Of a stretch of 40,013 nt of DNA, positions 26,298-34,752 are shown piece by piece. Made by a program: the position numbers and the translations under genes. Numbering within the stretch: the stretch's first letter is position 1; the number at the start of each line of letters is the position of its first letter. The stretch lies in contig JAEKNW010000272.1 of the NCBI GenBank assembly GCA_016838885.1, positions 1 through 40,013 of the forward strand, written 5' to 3'. This DNA comes from Candidatus Cloacimonadota bacterium (GTDB taxonomy: Bacteria; Cloacimonadota; Cloacimonadia; Cloacimonadales; JAFGVF01). Below the pieces are notes generated by a model. The model made no database searches. It worked only from the letters and a program-made list of their open reading frames with translations, and was not told the DNA's origin.

Positions 26298-27131
26298 TTA
26301 TTGTCCGTTGTTTTCTAAATCTTGGAAAACAATAGTAACTAAATCTTGATCAATTAACTTTATTCTTTCCATGGAAGCAATATCCATAGAAATCTTACAA
26401 ACTCGATTTATTTCTCGTGGAATTCCATTAGTTTTGGAGTGTATTAACTCGCAAGCTTCTTGAGAAAATACTTCTTGAGATGCTCCGGCAATCATTAATC
26501 TATGTTTAATATATTTGACAGTTTCTTCCTGTGATAGATGGGTTAGATGATATCTCATACCAATTCTTTGATTTACTTGAGGCAACTTCTCTACATTCTT
26601 GATTAAGCTAGGCTGGCCAATCAGAATTATTATTATGGGGCTGTCATATCCAAAAGTAATATTAGTTAAATCTTTGAGATAATCTAAATCACGTGATGCT
26701 ATCTTCTGAGCTTCATCAAATAATAAAAAGAGACGATTATTTGATTTATCAATTTTATTTTCTAAAAACTTTCTTAGTTTTATCTCTAAGGAGTAGCGTC
26801 TTGAAGGAAGATTATCCGGCTCTATACCTGTTAACTGATACAAAACCTCCTTCATTATCTCAGCATAACTATATGAAGTTGAATTAATATTGACTATCAT
26901 GTTTCTAGCGTTTGCTTTTAATAGAGATTCCATCAATACAAGCTTGGTTATGGTTTTACCAGTTCCTACTTCTCCACTTAACATCCCCATATTCATGGAT
27001 CCAGACTCAGTTACATAGTGAAGACGCTCTAAAGCTTCTAAATGATCACTGCTCTTATAGTAAAAGACTGGATCATTATTGTCTTGAAAAGGGGCACGAT
27101 TCAAATCCCAAAATGAATAATAATCTATCAT
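26298..27131 (-). CDS. AAA ATPase of the GspA/ExeA and XrtA-associated type
   Basis: A 277-residue ATPase. It begins SFWDLNRAPFQDNNDPVFYY, the characteristic opening of ExeA/GspA-like and exopolysaccharide-locus (XrtA-associated) ATPases, and has Walker A GEVGTGKT and Walker B FLLFDEAQ. No transmembrane helix or peptidoglycan-binding domain is present, unlike ExeA. Its start overlaps the MotB-like stop (TGATG) with GGAG 7 nt upstream, so translation is coupled. Homologues sit in polysaccharide clusters with Wzc and Wza, as here; the mechanism is not known. Its place between the stator and Wzc genes suggests it links the two modules. Confidence 0.85.
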   Translation of the reverse strand: MIDYYSFWDLNRAPFQDNNDPVFYYKSSDHLEALERLHYVTESGSMNMGMLSGEVGTGKTITKLVLMESLLKANARNMIVNINSTSYSYAEIMKEVLYQLTGIEPDNLPSRRYSLEIKLRKFLENKIDKSNNRLFLLFDEAQKIASRDLDYLKDLTNITFGYDSPIIIILIGQPSLIKNVEKLPQVNQRIGMRYHLTHLSQEETVKYIKHRLMIAGASQEVFSQEACELIHSKTNGIPREINRVCKISMDIASMERIKLIDQDLVTIVFQDLENNGQ

Positions 27132-27826
27132 CAGATCTCCTCTTTTCTCTGTTTACTTAGTTTGATTTCAACTCTTCTATTTCTTTCTCTATTCTCTTTT
27201 GTATCATTTGGTGATATCGGCTTAAATTCACCATATCCCATAATCTGAAGCTGGTCAGGACTAAAATAATTATTGCGTAAAAAGAACTTAACAATACTCA
27301 AAGCTCTGGCCGTGGATAACTCCCAGTTTGATGAATAACGAGAGGTAGAAATCGGAACATTATCTGTATGTCCCTCAATCCTAATACTCCAATTATCACC
27401 ATCACTGATTATCTTCTCAATATCTTCGGCTATTTCAAGTAAAGTGGCTTGAGAACTCCATTTTAAGTCAGCATCACCACTCTCAAACAAAATCTCACCA
27501 GGTATAGATATTACTTTCTCATTCAAATCGGCTACTTGCTCATATAGAGTAGAATCAACAGCTACTTCATTCTCCGAAAGCATCTTCTTTGATTGCTCCT
27601 CAGAAACATTCTGCCAGCCTAATTCTGTATCCTTAATAAGATAGAAAAAAACAAAGAATATCAAAAGTAGGGTCATCATATCAGAATAGGGAACTAAACT
27701 GACATAGAAGCCTGAAAAATCACTTTCAGGACTATCAAATTCACGACCTTGCTGACTTTGATTTTCCTCAGCAATATCATATTTGCTTACTTTGCTCTTT
27801 CTTCTGTTTTGGAAAGAATTAAACAT
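27131..27826 (-). CDS. MotB-like stator protein with OmpA domain
   Basis: A 231-residue protein. A polar N-terminus of about 40 residues leads to the single transmembrane helix SDMMTLLLIFFVFFYLI with an Asp at position 49, equivalent to the ion-binding Asp32 of E. coli MotB. The periplasmic part ends in an OmpA/MotB peptidoglycan-binding domain (IEGHTDNVPI, NWELSTARA, GYGEFKP, NRRVEIKL). The start ATG at 27826 overlaps the motA-like end (stop at 27821-27819); a TTG at 27838 is less likely. MotB anchors the stator to the cell wall and, with MotA, converts ion flow to torque. There is no flagellar gene nearby other than the FliF-FliG fusion. Confidence 0.9.
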   Translation of the reverse strand: MFNSFQNRRKSKVSKYDIAEENQSQQGREFDSPESDFSGFYVSLVPYSDMMTLLLIFFVFFYLIKDTELGWQNVSEEQSKKMLSENEVAVDSTLYEQVADLNEKVISIPGEILFESGDADLKWSSQATLLEIAEDIEKIISDGDNWSIRIEGHTDNVPISTSRYSSNWELSTARALSIVKFFLRNNYFSPDQLQIMGYGEFKPISPNDTKENRERNRRVEIKLSKQRKEEI

Positions 27827-28556
27827 AAATCTTTTCAAGACCTGCTTTTATTAATTCAGAATTCTTTTTATTCATAATGCCTACTACACCTTCAATGATA
27901 ATCTTTCTGCTCATAAAAGTGTATTCTGCTTTGGTGGCTAATTTACCGGCCATGGGTCTAAAAATAACCACTGAAGTAATTAATCCATAGAGTGTTGTAA
28001 CTAGAGCAAGACTCATAGCTTTAGGAATAACTTCAGGATTAGCCATATTCCCTAACATGGCGATTAAACCTATCACGGTACCTATCATTCCAAAAAGAGG
28101 GGCAATATTACTGGCTACAGAAAATATCTTTGCTGAATTCTTATGTTTATTCAATATTGAATAACTCTCTTTTTCTAATAACACCGGTATCTCTTCAGCA
28201 GGTAAATTATCTGTAATTAATTTTAAAGCATTTTTAAAGAAGGGAAATTTCTGAACTTCATCATAATCCATAATCTCTTTCACTGTTACAGAACGGGAGT
28301 CTTTGCTAATTGTAACAATAGTATCAACTAAATCAGCATGACTATACCTATCCTCAGGAGAATTATAAAAGAAGTCCTTCATTGCTTTGATCAGAGACGT
28401 GGCAGAATAGGTACTTATTAAAGACGTAATAGTTCCTCCCAATGTTACTAACAAGGCAATAGGGTCTAAATAAGAACTTAAATCTCCTTTGTTATTAATA
28501 GCTATAAATAGAATTAAAATACAAAGAAATCCACCGACAATTGTCGAAATTTTCAT
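27819..28556 (-). CDS. MotA-like stator protein
   Basis: A 245-residue inner-membrane protein with four helices (about 4-20, 31-49, 146-169, 182-200). It has the MotA signature PLFGMIGTVIGLIAML with Pro153 and a second Pro201, positions matching the functional prolines of E. coli MotA. The cytoplasmic loop has Arg88 in KDSRS, aligning with Arg90 that contacts FliG; the partner acidic residue is not at the same spacing, but Glu94 is close. It is not a ZorA, because it lacks the long C-terminal tail. AAGGAT lies 7 nt before the ATG, and the gene follows the FliF-FliG gene by 9 nt. Confidence 0.9.
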   Translation of the reverse strand: MKISTIVGGFLCILILFIAINNKGDLSSYLDPIALLVTLGGTITSLISTYSATSLIKAMKDFFYNSPEDRYSHADLVDTIVTISKDSRSVTVKEIMDYDEVQKFPFFKNALKLITDNLPAEEIPVLLEKESYSILNKHKNSAKIFSVASNIAPLFGMIGTVIGLIAMLGNMANPEVIPKAMSLALVTTLYGLITSVVIFRPMAGKLATKAEYTFMSRKIIIEGVVGIMNKKNSELIKAGLEKIYV

Positions 28557-28565
28557 AAAATATCC

Positions 28566-29948
28566 TTAATAATTTAGTAGATAACGTATTTTTTGTAATG
28601 AGTGATTAATAATTTTCTCTGCTTCTTCGTCTGGTATCTCTCCAATAATTTCCATATCTTCTTTTAAGATAATAACGGCTCTTTCAGATAGCTGAGAGAA
28701 GAACTTCTGTCGAATTTCATCAGGGACACACTTCAGGAATTGAACCATCTCACGATGAGTGAATTCACTGTTGATTTGTTCAATTTGAACATTCTTAAGC
28801 TTTAAAATATCCTCTATGAGGAATATCTTTTTCTGGACCTCTTGAGCTAATTCAGGATTAAGTTCTTTTAGTCTGTCAAACAATTTCTGAGCAACAGATA
28901 GTGAAGAATTATTTATGAAGTTAATCATTATTTTAACATTATTAATCTTGAGGGGATTCTTATCCAAAGCTTCTAAATACTTCTGATACATGCCAACAAC
29001 CATAATCTTCATATCTAACTGCAGGATGTTTTCCATATTTAGGAGGTGCTGAATTACTTCATCAATTGAGCCATCATAGAATTTAAAGAAGTAATCTACT
29101 TTTTCTGCTTCGACTTGAGTTAGAATCAAGGCAATCTCTTTAGGATTTTCTGATTTAATTATTGATAAGAAGTTACTATTTGATAGCTCATTTAAGAAGT
29201 CTAAGTTATTATCACTTTTAGCTTCATCGTCTTTCAGGATTTTCACTTGAAGAGGCTTGCCTGAATTTGATATAAAAGAATGGTTCTCCCCTGAGTTAGG
29301 GTTAGAATACATTTTGAAATCTCTACTTTCAGTCCCTTTCAATTGGTCTAGATTAGATATCTTGATTCTTCTTAATGATTTGGCGATGATTTTAGTACTA
29401 TTTCTGATATTATTTATAATTATCATAATCACAAAAAGGGTTAGGAGAATCAGAAAATTACGGAAATTAAAGATAGAGTTACTACTATCTTTAACAACTG
29501 GTAAATCGGGAGTAATCAAGAGTTCATCGCCTCTTAATAAGTCAATAGAAATGGTATTAGAGACTACTTCTTCGAGCTCTTTCAATAAATCTTCACCAAC
29601 ATTTTCAGGGACTCGTACCCTTATTCTCATCTTAGTAATCTCTGTTGGGGCATAGTCTGTCAAATCAATATTTGGTACAGAACTATCAGTTTTACCAACT
29701 GGTAATCCGGGTAAGCTAAGCTTTTGGTCGATTTTTAAATCTCCAGATGACGGATTAAACAGATTATACTTAAGATCTAAATCAACAAAGACTATTGATT
29801 TTTCGACAAAGTTACTCAGGTTATTCTCAATTCTTTGTGCCAGTTCATTTTCTGCTTTAATCTCACCTAGTGAGTTTCTTATAGGATAAGCAAGCATTGT
29901 GTTCGTGAAAAGGAACAGAGCCCATAATAAAACTAAATAAGATTTCAT
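28566..29948 (-). CDS. FliF-FliG fusion: MS-ring C-terminal domain + membrane helix + C-ring torque domain
   Basis: A 460-residue protein. After a signal peptide (1-20), residues about 30-150 match the C-terminal ring-building domain of FliF (ENELAQRIENNLSNFVEK and VFVDLDLKYN, then RIRVRVPENVGEDL and LLRGDELLITP). One transmembrane helix (about 164-179) follows, then a basic linker and FliG middle and C-terminal domains (about 250-460): SENPKEIALIL in place of the EHPQ motif, KKIFLIEDIL in place of MFVFEDI. Lys406, Arg423, Glu430 and Asp431 align without gaps with E. coli FliG Lys264, Arg281, Asp288 and Asp289; Arg297 is replaced by Pro439. The FliG N-terminal domain, which binds FliF, is absent, as expected for a fusion. 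GAGGT 6 nt upstream supports the start. It is first in the motor operon. Confidence 0.85.
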   Translation of the reverse strand: MKSYLVLLWALFLFTNTMLAYPIRNSLGEIKAENELAQRIENNLSNFVEKSIVFVDLDLKYNLFNPSSGDLKIDQKLSLPGLPVGKTDSSVPNIDLTDYAPTEITKMRIRVRVPENVGEDLLKELEEVVSNTISIDLLRGDELLITPDLPVVKDSSNSIFNFRNFLILLTLFVIMIIINNIRNSTKIIAKSLRRIKISNLDQLKGTESRDFKMYSNPNSGENHSFISNSGKPLQVKILKDDEAKSDNNLDFLNELSNSNFLSIIKSENPKEIALILTQVEAEKVDYFFKFYDGSIDEVIQHLLNMENILQLDMKIMVVGMYQKYLEALDKNPLKINNVKIMINFINNSSLSVAQKLFDRLKELNPELAQEVQKKIFLIEDILKLKNVQIEQINSEFTHREMVQFLKCVPDEIRQKFFSQLSERAVIILKEDMEIIGEIPDEEAEKIINHSLQKIRYLLNY

Positions 29949-30022
29949 TAATTTACCTCTATTTGAGCCAATTTTGGGAATTAGTCTATAATTGGCAAGT
30001 AATTTTTTATTATATTTTTTTA

Positions 30023-30050
30023 TTGACTATAATGTTAGACTAAATAATAT
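30023..30050 (+). promoter_or_regulatory. Candidate promoter of the adhesin/PorV-like genes
   Basis: TTGACT (30023-30028) and TAATAT (30045-30050) are 16 nt apart, 27 nt before the start codon. The 129-nt divergent gap also holds a 7-bp inverted repeat GCCAATT/AATTGGC (29967-29973 and 29990-29996) beside the motor gene, a possible operator. No clear minus-strand promoter for the motor operon was found. Confidence 0.6.
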
Positions 30051-30077
30051 CATCTTCAAGAATAATAGGAGCATAAG

Positions 30078-33000
30078 ATGAGACTTTTATTTAAGAGAAA
30101 TCACACTTTTTTTATGGTATTATTTTGGATATTATTCGTTAATATCCTTAATGGAGAGAAGCAATTTGACTTGAATAAATGGCAAGGAAACTATTCTATC
30201 AAGGGTAAGAATGCTTTTGACCAGTTTGGTTATCAAATCGCTTCGGGAGATATTAATGGAGATGGTATAAGTGATATTATTATTTCAAGTCCTTCTGCTG
30301 ATCCTTTAGGAAGAAATTCTGCCGGAGAAGTGTATATTTTCTGGGGAGAAGAAGAAGCTGAGCAAAGTATAGATTTAGATTTAAACATGGATGCAGCTGA
30401 TGTAACAATCTATGGGGCCCAAAGTGGAGATAAGTTGGGTTATAGTTTAGTTGTGGGTTCATTCAATGGAGACAACTATGCTGATTTCGCTATATCTGCT
30501 CCTTATAGCAATAATGGTAATACATTACAAGCCGGTAGAGTTTATCTTTTTTATGGAGCTCCCAATTTACCAGCACTTATAGACTTAAATAGTGATTCAG
30601 CTAATCATCAATTTATTGGAGAGATGACAAATGATGTTTTAGGTCAATCTCTTTTGTTTACTGATTTAAATAATGATAGCATGGATGAATTAGTAATTGG
30701 AGCTCCGGAAGCAGATAAGTCTGAACTCAGCAATTGCGGTAAAGTCTATCTTATCTGGTCGCATGAGACTTATTCGTCGAGTGTTTATTTATCAGAGGCT
30801 GGTAATGTTACTTATTTTGCAGGTAGTGCTATCAACGACAACTTTGGTAAGTCTTTTGCTTCAGCAAATATCAATAATGACACATTTGATGATTTAATAG
30901 TTGGAAGCCCTGGTTTTGATGAAGGGGCTTTGATAAACAATGGCGCTGTATACATCATCAGGGGGAGAACATTTTATCCTTATGGAGAGATAAGTCTAAC
31001 TAATTCAACATATATTAATAATCAAATAAAGGGAGCATATCACTCTTCTCGTTTGGGTAGAGCTATTGCCGGGGGAGATGTGAATGGAGATGGTTTTGGT
31101 GATTTGCTGATTACAGATTTTTCTAATCAAAGCTCATCAAACATAGTTTTTCTTCTTTTGGGAAGTAATAGTTTAGCTGAAGAGATTAGTTTAAATAGTG
31201 AGAATTCTAATTCTAGGATAATTAATCAAACCATAACAGATAACGAATTTGGTAAGACACTTCTAATAGGAAATTTGAAATCTGATACTCCGGCAGATAT
31301 CATTATTGCTTCTCCAATGGCTTATTCAAGTAATGGAAGTCAAAGTGGATTAGTTCATGTTTTGTATGGTAGGACTCAATTCCAGGCTAACTATGATTTT
31401 GGCTTAATTGAATTTGATGAAGTTTATCATGGAGAATCTGTAAATGCAAAGTTAGGTAATTCAATAAATATTGCAGATTTCAATAATGATAATAAGCAAG
31501 ATATTTGGTTAGGTTCAATTGAAGCCGGTAATAATAAGGGGAAGGTGTATTCAATCTATGGAGGTATTCCATGGGTCTGGAATCTCTTGCCTACTGATGG
31601 GGCAACTAATGTTGACATTGACCAAGCTATTGCTTTTTCTTTATCTGATGACCAACTGATTGACTTGAGTTCTTTGAGTGTCAATATAGCCGGGACAAGT
31701 TATGATATGGACAGTAATAATCTTTCTTATAGTGGAAGCGGTAATTTTTATAGAGTTACCATAGCTCCGGAAAGTTATTTTGGATATAACCAAATTATTA
31801 ATATAGCCATTGAGGCAACAGATGATGATGGTTGGCAGATACCAACTACAAATTATAGATTCTTTACTCGAGAAGATACTGATCCTCCTTTTACCAATCA
31901 ATGGGAACCTGCTCCAAATGAACAGGGAGTACCTGTTGATACCAATATTGAATTTAATGTTTATGATTTAGGAGAAGGGGTAAATATCTCTTCTGTAGTT
32001 GTTAATGTAAATGGAACAAACTACTATTCAGGAAGTCCTTATTTTTCGTATCTAGGACAAGCCAACAATTATCCCATAATTATTAATCCCCCAGACAACT
32101 TCTCTTTTAATGAAGAGGTTTTTGTTTCGATAGATTGTGAAGATTTAGCACCGAATCCCAATGTTATGGCTACCTTCAATTACTCTTTTATCTGTGGTCA
32201 GGACACATCTTCACCTAGTATAATAATCATAGAACCTGCTTATGGGGAAGAGGTTGCCAGAACGAATCCTGTCTTTGTAGAAGTCGTTGACAGTGAATCT
32301 GCACTTAATCAAAATTCCTTAGTATTTACTTTGGATGGTGTTAATTTACTTCCTCAATCGGAGATTACTCAGCTTCCAAATGGCAGACTTAGGGTCTATT
32401 ATAATCCATTAGAACACAATCTTTTAAGTTATGGTGAAAGGGAGCTTTATTTTTATATTGAAGATGCTTCGAGTAATAGTAACAGCATTGATACTACTTC
32501 TGTATTCACTGTAATCCCGGATAATCAAGCACCATATACAGCTAATCATTTTCCTGCCAAGTTTAGTATAGATAATGCTACAAACACGCAGTTCAAAGTC
32601 GATGTTTTTGATTTACTGAGTGGTGTTGATGGTTCCACTCTTTCCATATTAATTAATGGGAATGAGATTGTGGGAAGTGAATCTATATCTATCAGCAGTT
32701 TGAATAATGGTTACCGGGTGATCTATAATCCTCCTGATAGGTTGGTGGGAGAAGTTTCAGTGGAAATAGTAGTTAGTGATTTAGAAGTACCGGCAAATAC
32801 CATGCCCATTGAGAGTTACACCTTTACTACTTCATTAGATACAGAAGCGCCTTATATAGCAGATTTATATCCTGCTGAAGGGGCTATCAATATCCCTGTT
32901 GATGCTAATCTTAGTTTTAAGATATTTGATACAAAAACAGGTGTTGATCGAAACTCCTTGCAAGTAACTATTGATGATATTGATGTTTCTGAGGCACTAA

Positions 33001-34742
33001 ATATAGCCCCTATTACCCAGGGTTTTGATGTTCTTTATCTGTTAGAGTATCCTTATGAATTTGATCAGCTGGTGAATGTTTATATAATCTGTTCTGATTT
33101 GGAAGAACCTGCAAACATGTATGAGAATAACTATTATTTTAGAATTACTCCTGATTTAGAAGCACCTTATCTTGTTAATTTTAATCCTGAACCCAATTCT
33201 CAAGCAGTTCCGGTGAATAGTGGTATTTACTTTGAGATTTATGATAATGGGATTGGTGTTGATATTGAGAGTTTGGAGATGAAGGTGAATAATCAAATAG
33301 TTGAACCGGAAACAAGTCTTATTCCCGAGACTCTTTTTTATGAAGTCAGTTATTCAGGTCTTGATTTTGCCTATGGAGAACAAGTAAATGTTGTGGTGAG
33401 TGTTAGTGATTTAGCGTCTTCACCGAATACCCTAACTAACTATAACTACTCTTTTACGGTAGTTGATGATGATCAAGAGCCTCCATTTTTTACAGGATTA
33501 CAGCCTTCAGAGGATAGTACAGATATTCCAATAAATACAGGGATTTCGCTAATGATATTGGACAGAGAATCAGGGGTTGATGCAAATTCTATTATTTTCA
33601 AGGTAAATAATATTACCATATCCGACTATGAATTGCAGGAGATTGGCAATGAAGAAGGAAGTGGTTTCAGATTGAGCTATGAACCTCAAGAAAGCTTTGG
33701 TTTTGGAGAGATAGTGAGGATTCAGATTTATGCTATGGACACTTCAAGCAACAATAATACAGCTAATAAATCTTATTCTTTTACTACAGAAAATGATACT
33801 GAACCACCATATTTAGAGCTTGCATCTCCCGGAGATGGTGGTTCAGGCTATGCCAATTCCCATCTTTATATATCACTAAAAGATGATCTTTCCGGTATTG
33901 ATAAAGCTAGTTTTTCTTTGAAAATTAATGGAAATTATGTTACAACTTATCAGGATTCATTAAGGGATAAGAGATTGGAGGTCTGGTATAGCACAGCCGG
34001 ATTTTATGAAAGTGAGAGTGTAAATGTGGAGTTAAGTGTCTCTGATATGGTGGGTAATATTTACCAAGACTCTTATAGTTTCAGTATTATACCTGATGAG
34101 TTTCCACCTTATTTTGTCTGGCTTAATCCTGCCTTAAGTAATGAAATTGACTTAGGTGATTATCTGAAAGTTGCTATTTTAGATAAGGGGGTAGGGATTG
34201 AGGAAGAGACAATCAGCTTCATTTTAAATGGACGTCAGATTGAGAATTATAATTTAGATAGAACAAGCTATAACAGTAATCCTGATTCCTTGGGAGTAAT
34301 ACTTCAGTATCAACTTGATGAGACTTATTATCCGGGAGAGTCTTTAGTGATAACCTTATCAGCTAAGGATAAGAATCAGCCTCTTCCTCTTGAGAGAAGC
34401 CAGCAGTATAATTTCTTCATTAAGAGAGCTTTAGAGAAGAACAAGGTGGAAGTTATCCCCAACATAATTTCTCTTAATTTTGATGGAATAAATGATCATA
34501 GTAGAATAATCATCCCGACTATAGATAGGGTTAAGTGCCAGATTTTTAGTCGGTCAGGAAAGGAGATTGTTGATCTTTCTTCTACCTTAATCGCTCAAGA
34601 GGATGAGTTAGGAGTAAAGTATCAAGTAGCAATATGGGATGGTTTTAATAGCGATAAGAAACCAGTGAATGCCGGGATATATATATGTCAGGTAACCTAC
34701 GGTGATAATGTTCATCGTAACACTATTACAGTAGCTAAGTAG
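30078..34742 (+). CDS. Giant secreted protein: seven FG-GAP blades, nine Ig-like repeats, type IX/gliding-like C-terminus
   Basis: A 1554-residue exported protein. The signal peptide (about 1-27) precedes seven FG-GAP repeats to about residue 490, forming one integrin-like beta-propeller; most have the calcium loop DxNxDxxxD (SGDINGDGISDIIISSP, TDLNNDSMDELVIGAP). Nine Ig-like units of about 100 residues follow, each opening with a hinge like DTEPPY or DLEAPY and containing a GVD or GVN turn. The last 100 residues resemble the gliding-associated/type IX B sorting domain: NFDGINDHSRI, IFSRSGKE, WDG, then PVNAGIYICQV. This points to a surface adhesin exported by a type IX-like route. AGGAG 6 nt before the ATG supports the start. 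It is divergent from the motor operon, and the PorV-like gene follows by 10 nt. Confidence 0.85.
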   Translation: MRLLFKRNHTFFMVLFWILFVNILNGEKQFDLNKWQGNYSIKGKNAFDQFGYQIASGDINGDGISDIIISSPSADPLGRNSAGEVYIFWGEEEAEQSIDLDLNMDAADVTIYGAQSGDKLGYSLVVGSFNGDNYADFAISAPYSNNGNTLQAGRVYLFYGAPNLPALIDLNSDSANHQFIGEMTNDVLGQSLLFTDLNNDSMDELVIGAPEADKSELSNCGKVYLIWSHETYSSSVYLSEAGNVTYFAGSAINDNFGKSFASANINNDTFDDLIVGSPGFDEGALINNGAVYIIRGRTFYPYGEISLTNSTYINNQIKGAYHSSRLGRAIAGGDVNGDGFGDLLITDFSNQSSSNIVFLLLGSNSLAEEISLNSENSNSRIINQTITDNEFGKTLLIGNLKSDTPADIIIASPMAYSSNGSQSGLVHVLYGRTQFQANYDFGLIEFDEVYHGESVNAKLGNSINIADFNNDNKQDIWLGSIEAGNNKGKVYSIYGGIPWVWNLLPTDGATNVDIDQAIAFSLSDDQLIDLSSLSVNIAGTSYDMDSNNLSYSGSGNFYRVTIAPESYFGYNQIINIAIEATDDDGWQIPTTNYRFFTREDTDPPFTNQWEPAPNEQGVPVDTNIEFNVYDLGEGVNISSVVVNVNGTNYYSGSPYFSYLGQANNYPIIINPPDNFSFNEEVFVSIDCEDLAPNPNVMATFNYSFICGQDTSSPSIIIIEPAYGEEVARTNPVFVEVVDSESALNQNSLVFTLDGVNLLPQSEITQLPNGRLRVYYNPLEHNLLSYGERELYFYIEDASSNSNSIDTTSVFTVIPDNQAPYTANHFPAKFSIDNATNTQFKVDVFDLLSGVDGSTLSILINGNEIVGSESISISSLNNGYRVIYNPPDRLVGEVSVEIVVSDLEVPANTMPIESYTFTTSLDTEAPYIADLYPAEGAINIPVDANLSFKIFDTKTGVDRNSLQVTIDDIDVSEALNIAPITQGFDVLYLLEYPYEFDQLVNVYIICSDLEEPANMYENNYYFRITPDLEAPYLVNFNPEPNSQAVPVNSGIYFEIYDNGIGVDIESLEMKVNNQIVEPETSLIPETLFYEVSYSGLDFAYGEQVNVVVSVSDLASSPNTLTNYNYSFTVVDDDQEPPFFTGLQPSEDSTDIPINTGISLMILDRESGVDANSIIFKVNNITISDYELQEIGNEEGSGFRLSYEPQESFGFGEIVRIQIYAMDTSSNNNTANKSYSFTTENDTEPPYLELASPGDGGSGYANSHLYISLKDDLSGIDKASFSLKINGNYVTTYQDSLRDKRLEVWYSTAGFYESESVNVELSVSDMVGNIYQDSYSFSIIPDEFPPYFVWLNPALSNEIDLGDYLKVAILDKGVGIEEETISFILNGRQIENYNLDRTSYNSNPDSLGVILQYQLDETYYPGESLVITLSAKDKNQPLPLERSQQYNFFIKRALEKNKVEVIPNIISLNFDGINDHSRIIIPTIDRVKCQIFSRSGKEIVDLSSTLIAQEDELGVKYQVAIWDGFNSDKKPVNAGIYICQVTYGDNVHRNTITVAK

Positions 34743-34752
34743 GGGTAGCAAG

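Noticed and set aside
27131-28556. Zorya-type defence (ZorAB)
   Set aside because: The MotA-like protein is 245 residues and lacks the long cytoplasmic tail of ZorA, and no ZorC, ZorD or ZorE gene is nearby.
27131-28556. GldLM/PorLM type IX motor
   Set aside because: The pair has MotA and MotB/OmpA signatures, while GldM has a long multi-domain periplasmic arm, which is missing here.
27131-29948. Part of an ordinary flagellar operon
   Set aside because: No rod, hook, filament, switch (FliM/FliN) or type III export gene is in the window, and the genes run into polysaccharide genes. The rest of the genome is not visible, so this stays open outside the window.
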